From JBKCUI01 sp052161625 (lineage in GTDB: Bacteria > Planctomycetota > Planctomycetia > Pirellulales > Pirellulaceae), in NCBI GenBank assembly GCA_052161625.1, contig CP197412.1: a stretch of 64,000 bases of DNA. One strand, 5' to 3'. The position numbers were made by a program, and so were the translations under genes. A model generated the notes under the pieces. That model did no database searches, had not been told where the DNA came from, and saw only the letters and a program-made list of their open reading frames with translations. Below are positions 51,775 through 59,895 of the stretch, one piece after another; position 1 is the stretch's first letter; each line of letters opens with the position of its first letter.

Positions 51775-52077
51775 CTATTTTGCTGGGACCGTCGTTTGAG
51801 CGATGATCGAATCGGCGTTGGAAGCGAACTCCTGTTTGCAACCTTCGCTACAAAGGTGAGCCGTGTAACCGGCATGTTTCACCGCCAGCTTTTCCTTACC
51901 GTCCATCCCCAGATTGCAGACATAACAGCGGTGGACCACCTTGTCGACTTGGCCGTCCAATGCGTCTGCTTTGGCCAACAAGCTGGCAACGGTCTCACCC
52001 GTGTTGGGGGGCTGTTGTGCGCCACAGCCTGCAATTCCCAAGCAGCCCAACAAGCACATCCAACGAATCGTTTTCAT
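51775..52077 (-). CDS. Small lipoprotein with Cys-rich TRASH-like domain
   Basis: 100 residues from the ATG at 52077 (MKTIRWMCLLGCLGIAGC): a lipobox ends in Cys18. The mature part contains Cys51-x2-Cys54 and Cys76-x3-Cys80 with conserved His/Tyr/Gly positions (HRCYVCNLGMDG, YTAHLCSEGCKQEF), close to the TRASH/YHS type of metal-binding domain. Role unknown; a metal (Cu, Zn or Fe) chaperone or sensor at the outer face is possible. It precedes apbE by 52 bases and may be the first gene of that set. Confidence 0.8.
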   Translation of the reverse strand: MKTIRWMCLLGCLGIAGCGAQQPPNTGETVASLLAKADALDGQVDKVVHRCYVCNLGMDGKEKLAVKHAGYTAHLCSEGCKQEFASNADSIIAQTTVPAK

Positions 52078-52248
52078 GTTTTTTCCTTCAAGGTAGTCTG
52101 GAATGAACTCCCACAGCATCCGCTGTTGAAGATTTATTGTATCAAGAAGCTGGACGAATCAACCGTCGATTCCGACGGCCACCTCGCGTGCGGATCGAGT
52201 ACCGGGTTACGATTCACCGGGAGCCGTGTTCGATTTGCGACCTCGCGA

Positions 52249-53151
52249 CTAAACGATCAGTCGAACGCGTTGCGGCGAAATGCGGATGCGAATAGGGAGA
52301 GGTCCTGCCCAATCTCCGTCGAGCTGAGCCCCGGCTTCCCCACGCGTTCCAGGTGCAAGACGAATATCGATCTCGCAGGCGGAAAGATGACGCCAATCGG
52401 GGCGTCGCATATGTCGTCCACGTAGGACATCCCAAAACTGCATCAACCCACGAATCGGCCCGCTCGTCTCAAAAAGCCCTACATCGAGCTTGCCATCCGA
52501 AGGATCGGAGCGCTCGATGATCGAGAGCCCCGCAGCGTAACGCGGAACGTTGAAAACGAAACACCATTGCGATGGATAGGTCGTGGAGTTCGTCTCGAAT
52601 CCATCGCCAATGGATTGTGAAATCGAAACGTTCAGCGTGGGCCAACGGTAGGTCCACCAGGTGTACCAAGCTTGGTAACGGTAGGCCCAACGCGTGATAT
52701 GGGACCTTCGATGTTGATGGACTCGCCGAACAACTTCGGCATCAAATCCTACCGAAGCCATCAGGAGCGAGATTGTACCTTGCGTGTCCATCGCATCCAG
52801 AATGCGAAGATCCCGCTTCGCGATCGCTTTGGCGCAGTGCGAGGGGTTGCGAGGGATACCGTAGTATTGCGCCAGCAAGTTTTCGGAACCGAGTGGAAGG
52901 ATCGCGATGGGCGTTTCGGTCGGCGTTCGGGTCGCTACGGCGCTGACCGTTCCATCCCCTCCCGCCGCAACGACAGATTCGAGATCTCCGTCGGCGTGCA
53001 AGCATTGAATTCTACCCTGTAGTTTTTCAAGCTCGCTTACAATCTCGGCACGATACCCGTCGACCGTGAGGTGATGCGCCAACGCCTCGACCAATTCCAG
53101 TCGGTCGGTGTTGCCTGATTTGGGATTGGCGGCGATGAGTACTGTCTTCAA
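52249..53151 (-). CDS. Diacylglycerol kinase/YegS-family lipid kinase
   Basis: 300 residues starting at a TTG preceded by GGAAGGG, which overlaps the stop codon of the gene upstream. Motifs: VLIAANPKSGN at the N-terminus, VVAAGGDGTVSAVA (the GGDGT nucleotide site), AILPLGSENLLAQ, ASVGFDAEVV and the C-terminal domain with QLDGDWAGPLP. The family phosphorylates diacylglycerol, sphingoid or other lipids at the membrane surface. It follows the PVC cytochrome gene by 12 bases on the same strand, so they are probably co-transcribed. Confidence 0.92.
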   Translation of the reverse strand: MKTVLIAANPKSGNTDRLELVEALAHHLTVDGYRAEIVSELEKLQGRIQCLHADGDLESVVAAGGDGTVSAVATRTPTETPIAILPLGSENLLAQYYGIPRNPSHCAKAIAKRDLRILDAMDTQGTISLLMASVGFDAEVVRRVHQHRRSHITRWAYRYQAWYTWWTYRWPTLNVSISQSIGDGFETNSTTYPSQWCFVFNVPRYAAGLSIIERSDPSDGKLDVGLFETSGPIRGLMQFWDVLRGRHMRRPDWRHLSACEIDIRLAPGTRGEAGAQLDGDWAGPLPIRIRISPQRVRLIV

Positions 53152-53163
53152 TCCGATCCCTTC

Positions 53164-56100
53164 CTAGCGAGATTGCTCGAGGAACGCGAGCAAGTCGGCG
53201 AGTTCTTGAGGGGAAAGTAGTTTATCGATCCCAGCTGGCATCAGTGATACCGCGCTGGCGGATCGCTTTTCAATGGCAGACTTATCGATCGATACACGCT
53301 TGTCGGCCGACACGATGAGTTCGATCCGTCGATCGTCTTCGTAGGCAACGAGCCCGGAGATGACTTCTTCGTCCGACGTCAAAATGTTCGCAGACGCGAA
53401 TCCTTGTGCGATCCTATGGCTAGGGAAGAGAATGGACTCCATCAAGTCTCGCTGCGTGCGCGACCGACCGATTCGCGTTAACTCCGGTCCGATATTTCCA
53501 CCGACATAGCCAATCCGATGGCACGCGCTGCAAGCTGCTTTGCTGCTGCGGTAGACGTCCTGTCCTCGATGCGCTTCCCCTTTGGGGAGGGAGGTGAGGG
53601 CGGCATCGATGGTGGACTGGATTTCCAGCGGCGGGGCGAAAAGCCTATCGAGCGAGTCCCGCAGTTTCTCTCGGGTGGAGGCAGGGTGCCCTGCAAACCA
53701 CTTTTCAACCGATTCGCGAGCAAGTGTCTTGGTCGTGGGTATGGTTTCCATCGACCGGAGCAACTCCATTCCCACTTCGGGTGAATGGGAGGCGCGACTG
53801 GTCGCAAGCTTCTCTAGGCCTTTCGAAAACGCAGCTGGGGGAAGGGAGGGAAGCGAGCGAGCCAGGACCTTCCACGAAGCTTCGTTCAACTCCAACTTGG
53901 AAATCGCATTCCAGACGAGTTGCTGGTCTCCATTTTCGGGTTGGATCGCACCGTTCACGATGGCTTGCTGGAGCGCGTCGGGGACGTCAGCAGCACCTTC
54001 AGGCATCGCGCCGATCGCCAGGGCAGAGCCGGGCAAATCCGTTTCGCTCAATCGAGTGTGGAGGGCTTGGACGAGCTTCTCGCTGGCTGCGGGGACTTTC
54101 ACCGCTTGCAGCAGCGTCAGGAGTCGGGTGGACATTTCCGAATCGGTCTGAACCCACTTGGCCAACCCATCAGCCCATTCCGCAGGCAAAGACTGATTGC
54201 GATATTGGGCAAGCAGTTTCTCGAACAAGCCGATGCGCCAGGGGGTGAGCTGATCGGCATGAAGCACCCGTTGCTGGACCCAGGAGAGAACCAATGGTTG
54301 GGTGTAGGCCTTGGAAAGGACACGAAGGATAGCAGGGCTAGATTCCTGCAACTGCGATTCGGACATGGAGTTCAATCGCTTGATGAATACCGCCATCAGT
54401 TCGCTATTCGATGCAAGGATTTCTTGCGCGGTTTGTGCCAAGCGTTCATGGGGGGAATCGATGGAGGCAATCAATCGTTCGGCGAGGGCTGGATCGATCG
54501 CGTCTCCCGGTTCGAGCCCACGTTCTCGAAGAACGTGCAACGCTGCGAATTGGAGCGAGGGGCTCGACATAGGATCGGACCATACCGATCGGAGTACTTC
54601 GACACCATTGGTTCTTTGCTCGTCCCCTTGGGCAATTTCCAGTATCGCGAACAGGATCGCATGTTCGAGCATGCGATCCTGTCCTGAATCCGATGGGGAA
54701 CCTGCGCCGGTATCCGTCTGGACGCTATCTGCGACCGACCAAGAATCGAACAGGGATGGGAGGCTTTCGGCGTCGCCGATCCGCCCTAGGGCTTCCGCTG
54801 CCAATCGACGAACCATCGGGCTACCGAGGCTGCGAGCTAGTTCTCGCAATCGAGGAGCGATCTCGGGCCATCGATAAGTGGAAGCAAGGTGGAGGGCTGA
54901 TTCGCAAAGCGGATCCGCTTCCTTCGCGAGCGCTCGAATGACGAAACCCGGGGCCTGTTCGGTTTTTTGAAAGCGTTCGATCCATTTCGCAAGAGCCCAA
55001 AAGGCCGAGGCACGGTGAGCGATCGGTTCTCTGGGATCGTTCATGAGATCGTGGAGCCATTGCAGCTCGGCATGCTCCGATGAATCGACCGCCGCATCGA
55101 ACCCAGCATTCAGCCAATGCTCGGTACCCAGTTCGCGGACCCGTCGCTGTGGATCTCGAAGCAGTTCACGCCATCGACCTTCTTGAACACGTTGCTGCAC
55201 CTGAGACCATCGGTCATGGTAGTTCCGAGAGGTTCGGACATGGCGAAGTCGGTAGATACCTCCCGTCGCCACTCTTTCTTCTGTTCCGGAGCTGGGGCAG
55301 CAGAGGTCGTACCAGCCTCCAGTGTCGATCACGATCAAACTCCCGTCGACGTCTTGAAGAACATCGACTGGATGGAAATCGAGTTGGTCGCAAACAAGAA
55401 GATCGGCATCTTTGGATCGATACGACGCACCGTCTCGAATCAATCGGTGCATGGATATTCGCTGGAGATTGAATTGAGCGGCGATCAAGGTTGTAGGGGG
55501 GAGATTAGCGAGGGAGGCATCGCGTGAAGCGGTTGCCGTTGTGTTGCGAGCCTTCGCGTAGGGTGGCAACTCGTCGCTCCAGTCGTCGGTCACCGCGAGG
55601 AGGCCAGCGGGGGCTGCGGGGCCCAGTTCTACCAAGGGTTTCATGAGGGGCCCGGTTCTCGGATGTCCGCGCAGGACCGCATGGTCCTTTCCGAATACAG
55701 CACCATAAACCGCGTGGCCGATCCCATCGCGAAGCCCGTTGCCGGGATGGTGCAAAAAGGTTGAAACGAAAAACTTGTCGCCAAGATCATCGAAGGCGAT
55801 ATCGACCAAGTTGTCCATGCCACCGGTCATGATGCGATCTGACTTCGGTGCATCGATTTGTCGCCTGTACAAGTGCGAGGCGGTACTTTTGGCGGGGAAG
55901 GGGCCCGCGATGGGGAAGGATTGTTCGGCAAACGCGGCTTTGCACCAGTAAATCCAGCCCTCCGGGCCGACGAAGGGTCCGTGCAGGTCGTTGGCGCATC
56001 CGGTGAGCGTCTTGCCATCGTGCCAAACTTCGCGTCGTTCGCAGACCCCGTCTCCATCGGAGTCGATCAGGCGCCAGATTTGAGGGGGGGCAGAAACGAG

Positions 56101-56529
56101 AATGTCGTTTCCCAAACAGAGGACCCCTTCGGGAAAAGCAAGCTGTTCGGCGACGATTTGTCGTTTGTCGTAGGTGCCGTCACGATTCTCGTCGATCAAT
56201 CGAACCAAACGATGAGGGAGGGACTGCAATTGCTCCTGGACCGATTGTTTCACCCCTGCGGATTCTGCAATGACGAGATTTCCGGATGGGTCCCAAGTGG
56301 CGGCGATGGGCCATTTCACCAATTCCGGGATTGCGATCTTCTCCAATTCCCAGCCGTCGGCGATTTGAAACGAAAACCCGTCGATCGATTTCGCCGTCGA
56401 AGCGATTTGCCCAAGCCCAGGAGAAGCGGCGAGCAACGCAATCGCCAGTGCGGTCAAGGAACGAGTTGGCAACCGGAAAGGGGGGCGGAGACGGGATGGG
56501 GTAGAGGGATGAGGCTGTCGGGTTGTCAT
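53164..56529 (-). CDS. PVC-type membrane-bound dehydrogenase/cytochrome c
   Basis: 1121 residues. A signal peptide (SLTALAIALLAASPGLG) leads to an N-terminal beta-propeller-like dehydrogenase part (residues ~60-420; ATWDPSGNLVIAESAGV, RLIDENRDGTYDK, PEGVLCLGNDILVSA, MDNLVDIAFDDLGDKF), then helical repeats of HEAT/Armadillo type (~470-960) and a C-terminal cytochrome c with one CSACH haem site followed by GGNIGPELTRIGRSR. This is the planctomycete/verrucomicrobial membrane-bound dehydrogenase family, whose substrates (sugars or polymers) are usually unknown. I chose the ATG at 56529; GAGA lies six bases before it, while an upstream ATG at 56553 has no such site. Confidence 0.9.
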   Translation of the reverse strand: MTTRQPHPSTPSRLRPPFRLPTRSLTALAIALLAASPGLGQIASTAKSIDGFSFQIADGWELEKIAIPELVKWPIAATWDPSGNLVIAESAGVKQSVQEQLQSLPHRLVRLIDENRDGTYDKRQIVAEQLAFPEGVLCLGNDILVSAPPQIWRLIDSDGDGVCERREVWHDGKTLTGCANDLHGPFVGPEGWIYWCKAAFAEQSFPIAGPFPAKSTASHLYRRQIDAPKSDRIMTGGMDNLVDIAFDDLGDKFFVSTFLHHPGNGLRDGIGHAVYGAVFGKDHAVLRGHPRTGPLMKPLVELGPAAPAGLLAVTDDWSDELPPYAKARNTTATASRDASLANLPPTTLIAAQFNLQRISMHRLIRDGASYRSKDADLLVCDQLDFHPVDVLQDVDGSLIVIDTGGWYDLCCPSSGTEERVATGGIYRLRHVRTSRNYHDRWSQVQQRVQEGRWRELLRDPQRRVRELGTEHWLNAGFDAAVDSSEHAELQWLHDLMNDPREPIAHRASAFWALAKWIERFQKTEQAPGFVIRALAKEADPLCESALHLASTYRWPEIAPRLRELARSLGSPMVRRLAAEALGRIGDAESLPSLFDSWSVADSVQTDTGAGSPSDSGQDRMLEHAILFAILEIAQGDEQRTNGVEVLRSVWSDPMSSPSLQFAALHVLRERGLEPGDAIDPALAERLIASIDSPHERLAQTAQEILASNSELMAVFIKRLNSMSESQLQESSPAILRVLSKAYTQPLVLSWVQQRVLHADQLTPWRIGLFEKLLAQYRNQSLPAEWADGLAKWVQTDSEMSTRLLTLLQAVKVPAASEKLVQALHTRLSETDLPGSALAIGAMPEGAADVPDALQQAIVNGAIQPENGDQQLVWNAISKLELNEASWKVLARSLPSLPPAAFSKGLEKLATSRASHSPEVGMELLRSMETIPTTKTLARESVEKWFAGHPASTREKLRDSLDRLFAPPLEIQSTIDAALTSLPKGEAHRGQDVYRSSKAACSACHRIGYVGGNIGPELTRIGRSRTQRDLMESILFPSHRIAQGFASANILTSDEEVISGLVAYEDDRRIELIVSADKRVSIDKSAIEKRSASAVSLMPAGIDKLLSPQELADLLAFLEQSR

Positions 56530-56710
56530 CGGATTTCTCGGTGGGTGAACCATGCAGGAGGGAGGGGCGTAATGGCCAGCGGCTGTTTCTATCTTAAAGG
56601 ACAGCGATACTTAGGACTGCACCGAAGAGCGGATCCTCGATAAATTTAAGGGTTCAACCCAGCGTCTCCCGCGACATCTCCTCCGATTTCCTTTTTCTTG
56701 ATAAAACAAC

Positions 56711-57460
56711 ATGACCGAGACCTACCTCCACGCTGAAACCGAAGAGATCGTCGATGCGAAGAATTTCTCGGGGCTTTCGTTGGTCGCGTTGGTTCTAGCG
56801 GTCGTGGGATCTTTCTCCGTTCTCTACATCCATTTCTTGCCAATTGCGATCATTGCCGCAATTGTCGGGTGCGTCGTGTTGCAGATTGCCCCCAAATACC
56901 AATTGAGCGGACTCTCGAAATTGCTGGCGTTCATCGCGATCGCCATCGCGACGACGACCGGTTCCTGGGGGGTGTTTCGGCGGTCGATGGAGACGAATTA
57001 CGATTTGCAGTACGCGCGAAGTTTGGCTGAAGATTACCTGACCTATTTGTCTACCAACGAGCCTTACAAAGCGTTGATGTTGCAGGGAGTTCCCGCGGAT
57101 GTCGTCGCACTTCCACCGACGACACTCAAGGAATCACAGCCATCGCCGGTCGATTTGGCGAAGCAGAAATTCGAGCAAGAGCCTGTGTTTCGGGAGATCC
57201 GCAATCGCAAGACGCCGGCCAAGTGGACATATCTGGGGATGAACGCGGAGTACGCGGTGGACAATTCCCACATATACAAACTTCATTTCCGAGACGACGG
57301 CCAAACCAACCCTCCGACCTATTTTGTTTACGTTCGAAAGGACTGCCCTAAGGCGGGACCAGCTGCAGCCTCTTATAATAAGGGGAAGGTGCTCCAACCC
57401 AGTGAAATGGTGGTGCACTGGTATCTGGACACCATCGAATCCGCCTTGAAAATGCAGTGA
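56711..57460 (+). CDS. Two-helix membrane protein of unknown function
   Basis: 249 residues. Three hydrophobic stretches occur near residues 20-40, 41-60 and 70-88 (LSLVALVLAVVGSFSVLYIH, IAIIAAIVGCVVLQIA, LLAFIAIAIATTTGSWGVF), consistent with DUF4190-type membrane proteins. The C-terminal ~160 residues are soluble and moderately conserved in look (YARSLAEDYLTYLSTNEPYK, AEYAVDNSHIYKLHFRDDG, PTYFVYVRKDCPK). No function recognised. The stop is followed directly by folK (one base between), indicating co-transcription. Confidence 0.75.
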   Translation: MTETYLHAETEEIVDAKNFSGLSLVALVLAVVGSFSVLYIHFLPIAIIAAIVGCVVLQIAPKYQLSGLSKLLAFIAIAIATTTGSWGVFRRSMETNYDLQYARSLAEDYLTYLSTNEPYKALMLQGVPADVVALPPTTLKESQPSPVDLAKQKFEQEPVFREIRNRKTPAKWTYLGMNAEYAVDNSHIYKLHFRDDGQTNPPTYFVYVRKDCPKAGPAAASYNKGKVLQPSEMVVHWYLDTIESALKMQ

Positions 57461-57461
57461 T

Positions 57462-58316
57462 ATGCCTCGAACACTCATCAGTTTGGGAGCGAACCTAGGA
57501 AATGTAGCTGAGACCATTTCTTACGCGCAGCAGTTGCTTCGGGAAGCCTTTCCGGGCGGCGATCTTCATTTCTCAAGTCTCTTTCGCACACCGCCGGTTG
57601 GGGGGCCAGCCGGCCAAGGCGATTTCATCAATTGCGTTCTGGCCCTGCGATCCGATCATGATGTTTGGACGGTGTGGGACGCGATCAAGGTGATCGAAAC
57701 GCAGTTGGGCCGGCATCGATTGCAACGCTGGGAGGCGAGGCGAATCGATATCGATATCTTGTTGCATGACGATATGCGGATCTGGACGCCCCATTTCAAA
57801 GTCCCCCATCCTCGCATGTGTATGCGTTCGTTTATTCTCACCCCTGCTGCGCAAATCGCAGGGGATTGGGTCGACCCGGTTACCGGCTGGACGCTGGCGA
57901 CTTTATCGGACCATTTAGGATTCCAAGGCCCGATCGTCATTGCGACTCCGACGTTGGAGTTGGAAAGGGAGCTCAAGGAAGAGTTGCGGCGCGCGGACAA
58001 TCTTCACGATTTGGAATGGGTCTGCTGTCCAAAACCCCGGGATTTACTTCGTCTGGATCCAATGCCGCAGGCAAAGCTTTGGATCGCCGCCGTCTCAACT
58101 CCGGATCCCGAAACCATCCTCTGGGAGGATTTCTCGAGGCCGTGGGCGCTGCAGCTTGGACTGGCAACCGATGACTTTTTGGGAATCAACCAGTCCGCGT
58201 TGAGCGGCCCCCGCTATTTATTGCCTGCGAACCTTCGCGGTTGGGCAGCACATGAAATCCTGGCAGCCAGAGAAGCGATGTGCTGTCCGGTCGAGCCAAT
58301 TTGTGGCCAAGATTAA
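57462..58316 (+). CDS. folK: HPPK (FolK) with C-terminal extension
   Basis: 284 residues, about 120 longer than usual. The first ~150 are 6-hydroxymethyl-7,8-dihydropterin pyrophosphokinase: LISLGANLGNVAETI, PVGGPAGQGDFINCVLAL, ETQLGRHRLQRWEARRIDID and VPHPRMCMRSFILTP, with the substrate- and Mg-binding DID and the RxxH-like loop. It makes the activated pterin for folate. The extension (~165-284) ends in PRYLLPANLRGWAAHEILAA and is not one I recognise; it may be a domain specific to planctomycetes. The start is one base after the stop of the membrane protein gene. Confidence 0.9.
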   Translation: MPRTLISLGANLGNVAETISYAQQLLREAFPGGDLHFSSLFRTPPVGGPAGQGDFINCVLALRSDHDVWTVWDAIKVIETQLGRHRLQRWEARRIDIDILLHDDMRIWTPHFKVPHPRMCMRSFILTPAAQIAGDWVDPVTGWTLATLSDHLGFQGPIVIATPTLELERELKEELRRADNLHDLEWVCCPKPRDLLRLDPMPQAKLWIAAVSTPDPETILWEDFSRPWALQLGLATDDFLGINQSALSGPRYLLPANLRGWAAHEILAAREAMCCPVEPICGQD

Positions 58317-58450
58317 CCTTGCGGGCGCGGTAAAGGGTATTGCATCCACTTCCGATGCCAGTCGATAATGGTTCTGGTGCGTCATCCTGTCCGAGGGACG
58401 TGCTCCCCACCCACCTTCCCGCCACATCCTTCCCACTCCACGAATCGATC

Positions 58451-59794
58451 ATGCTTGACTTTCTAGGTCGTCCGACGTCGTTATGCAGTGGTCTCTCTCG
58501 CCGCAGCTTTCTTTCCATTGGCAGTTTGGGATTTGGCATGGGAGGCTTTTCGCTCGCCAACCTACTCCGAGCCGATGAGCAAGCCGGGCGAAAGAGTTCC
58601 CATAAGGGCTTGATCAATATCTTTTTGGGGGGCGGCCCTCCTCATCAAGATATGTGGGAGATCAAAACCGAAGCGCCTGCTGAAATCCGCGGAGAGTTCA
58701 GTCCGATTGCGACCAACGTTCCAGGCATTCAGATTTGCGAAGTCTTTCCGAAAATCGCCGCGCGGATGGACAAATCGGTCGTGATCCGATCGGTTGTCGG
58801 GTGCAAAGATCGTCATGAATCCCATCAGTGTATGAGCGGATGGTTCCCTGATGATCTCAGAGCGCTCGGCGGTCGCCCCTCCATCGGCTCCGCCGTTTCC
58901 AAACTGCATGGGCCGGTCGATGCAGCGGTTCCTCCATTCGTTGGATTGGCCCAAAAGACCCAGCACATGCCTTGGTCCAATTCCGGTGAAGCCGGGTTCC
59001 TAGGTGCTGCATTTAGCGCTTTCAAACCGGATGGGCCCGGTATGGAGAACATGAAACTGAACAGCATCTCCATGGATCGTTTGCAAGATCGCCGCCGATT
59101 GCTGACGAGCTTGGACACCATGCGACGCGATATCGACACCAGTGGCATCATGGCTGGCATGGACGCGTTCGAACAGCGGGCTCTCGATGTGCTCACCAGC
59201 AGCAAACTGCTCGACGCATTGGATTTGACGAAAGAAGACGCCAAAACGTTAGAACGATACGGCGACGGAAAGCCTTACAAGTACCAGTACGATGGTGCAC
59301 CGACTTGCAACGATCATTTGTTGCTCGCTCGGCGCCTTATCGAAGCGGGGGTGAGAGTCGTCAGTCTGAGTTACGGTCGCTGGGACTCGCACGGCAAGAA
59401 TTTTGATTTGGTTCGCGACCACGGCAGTAAACTCGATCAGTGTTTGAGCGCCCTCATCGACGATCTCCATGACCGTGGAATGCTAGACGATGTGACCGTC
59501 GTGGTTTGGGGGGAATTCGGACGCACTCCCAAGATCAACAATGAAGGTGGACGCGATCACTGGGCACAAGTCAGCAGCGCATTCTTGGCTGGCGGAGGCA
59601 TGCGAACCGGGCAAGCGATCGGGGCCACCAATCGGCTCGGGGAATACGCGGCCCTCCGTCCCGTCCACATGCAGGAGATCATCGCGACTCTCTACCACAA
59701 TCTGGGGATCAATACCGCAGCGACCACCATTGCAGATCCGACAGGACGTCCCCAATTCTTGGTGGATCACGACCCGATCAAAGAATTGATTTAG
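58451..59794 (+). CDS. DUF1501 protein (Tat-exported)
   Basis: 447 residues from the ATG at 58451. The N-terminus has a Tat-type signal (LSRRSFLSIGSLGFGMGG). The family core is visible: NIFLGGGPPHQDMWEIKTEAP, IQICEVFPKIAARMDKSVV, DRHESHQCMSGWF, and the C-terminal VVVWGEFGRTPKINNEGG and RDHWAQVSSAFLAGGGM, which resemble the alkaline-phosphatase/sulfatase fold (DUF1501). The substrate is unknown. It pairs with the DUF1549/DUF1553 gene downstream, an arrangement repeated many times in planctomycete genomes. Start lacks an evident ribosome-binding site. Confidence 0.94.
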   Translation: MLDFLGRPTSLCSGLSRRSFLSIGSLGFGMGGFSLANLLRADEQAGRKSSHKGLINIFLGGGPPHQDMWEIKTEAPAEIRGEFSPIATNVPGIQICEVFPKIAARMDKSVVIRSVVGCKDRHESHQCMSGWFPDDLRALGGRPSIGSAVSKLHGPVDAAVPPFVGLAQKTQHMPWSNSGEAGFLGAAFSAFKPDGPGMENMKLNSISMDRLQDRRRLLTSLDTMRRDIDTSGIMAGMDAFEQRALDVLTSSKLLDALDLTKEDAKTLERYGDGKPYKYQYDGAPTCNDHLLLARRLIEAGVRVVSLSYGRWDSHGKNFDLVRDHGSKLDQCLSALIDDLHDRGMLDDVTVVVWGEFGRTPKINNEGGRDHWAQVSSAFLAGGGMRTGQAIGATNRLGEYAALRPVHMQEIIATLYHNLGINTAATTIADPTGRPQFLVDHDPIKELI

Positions 59795-59895
59795 CCCTCG
59801 AGTTTCCTACCCGAACGCATGGTCCCGTCGAGGCTCGACTGCTTCGATGGCCCTGCTCTGATCCCCACCTAACTCCCCCTCACCATCGTGATCCT

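Noticed and set aside
51723..51875. Longer ApbE reading with 51 extra residues
   Set aside because: Overlaps the Cys-rich lipoprotein gene and precedes a good lipobox start at 51722.
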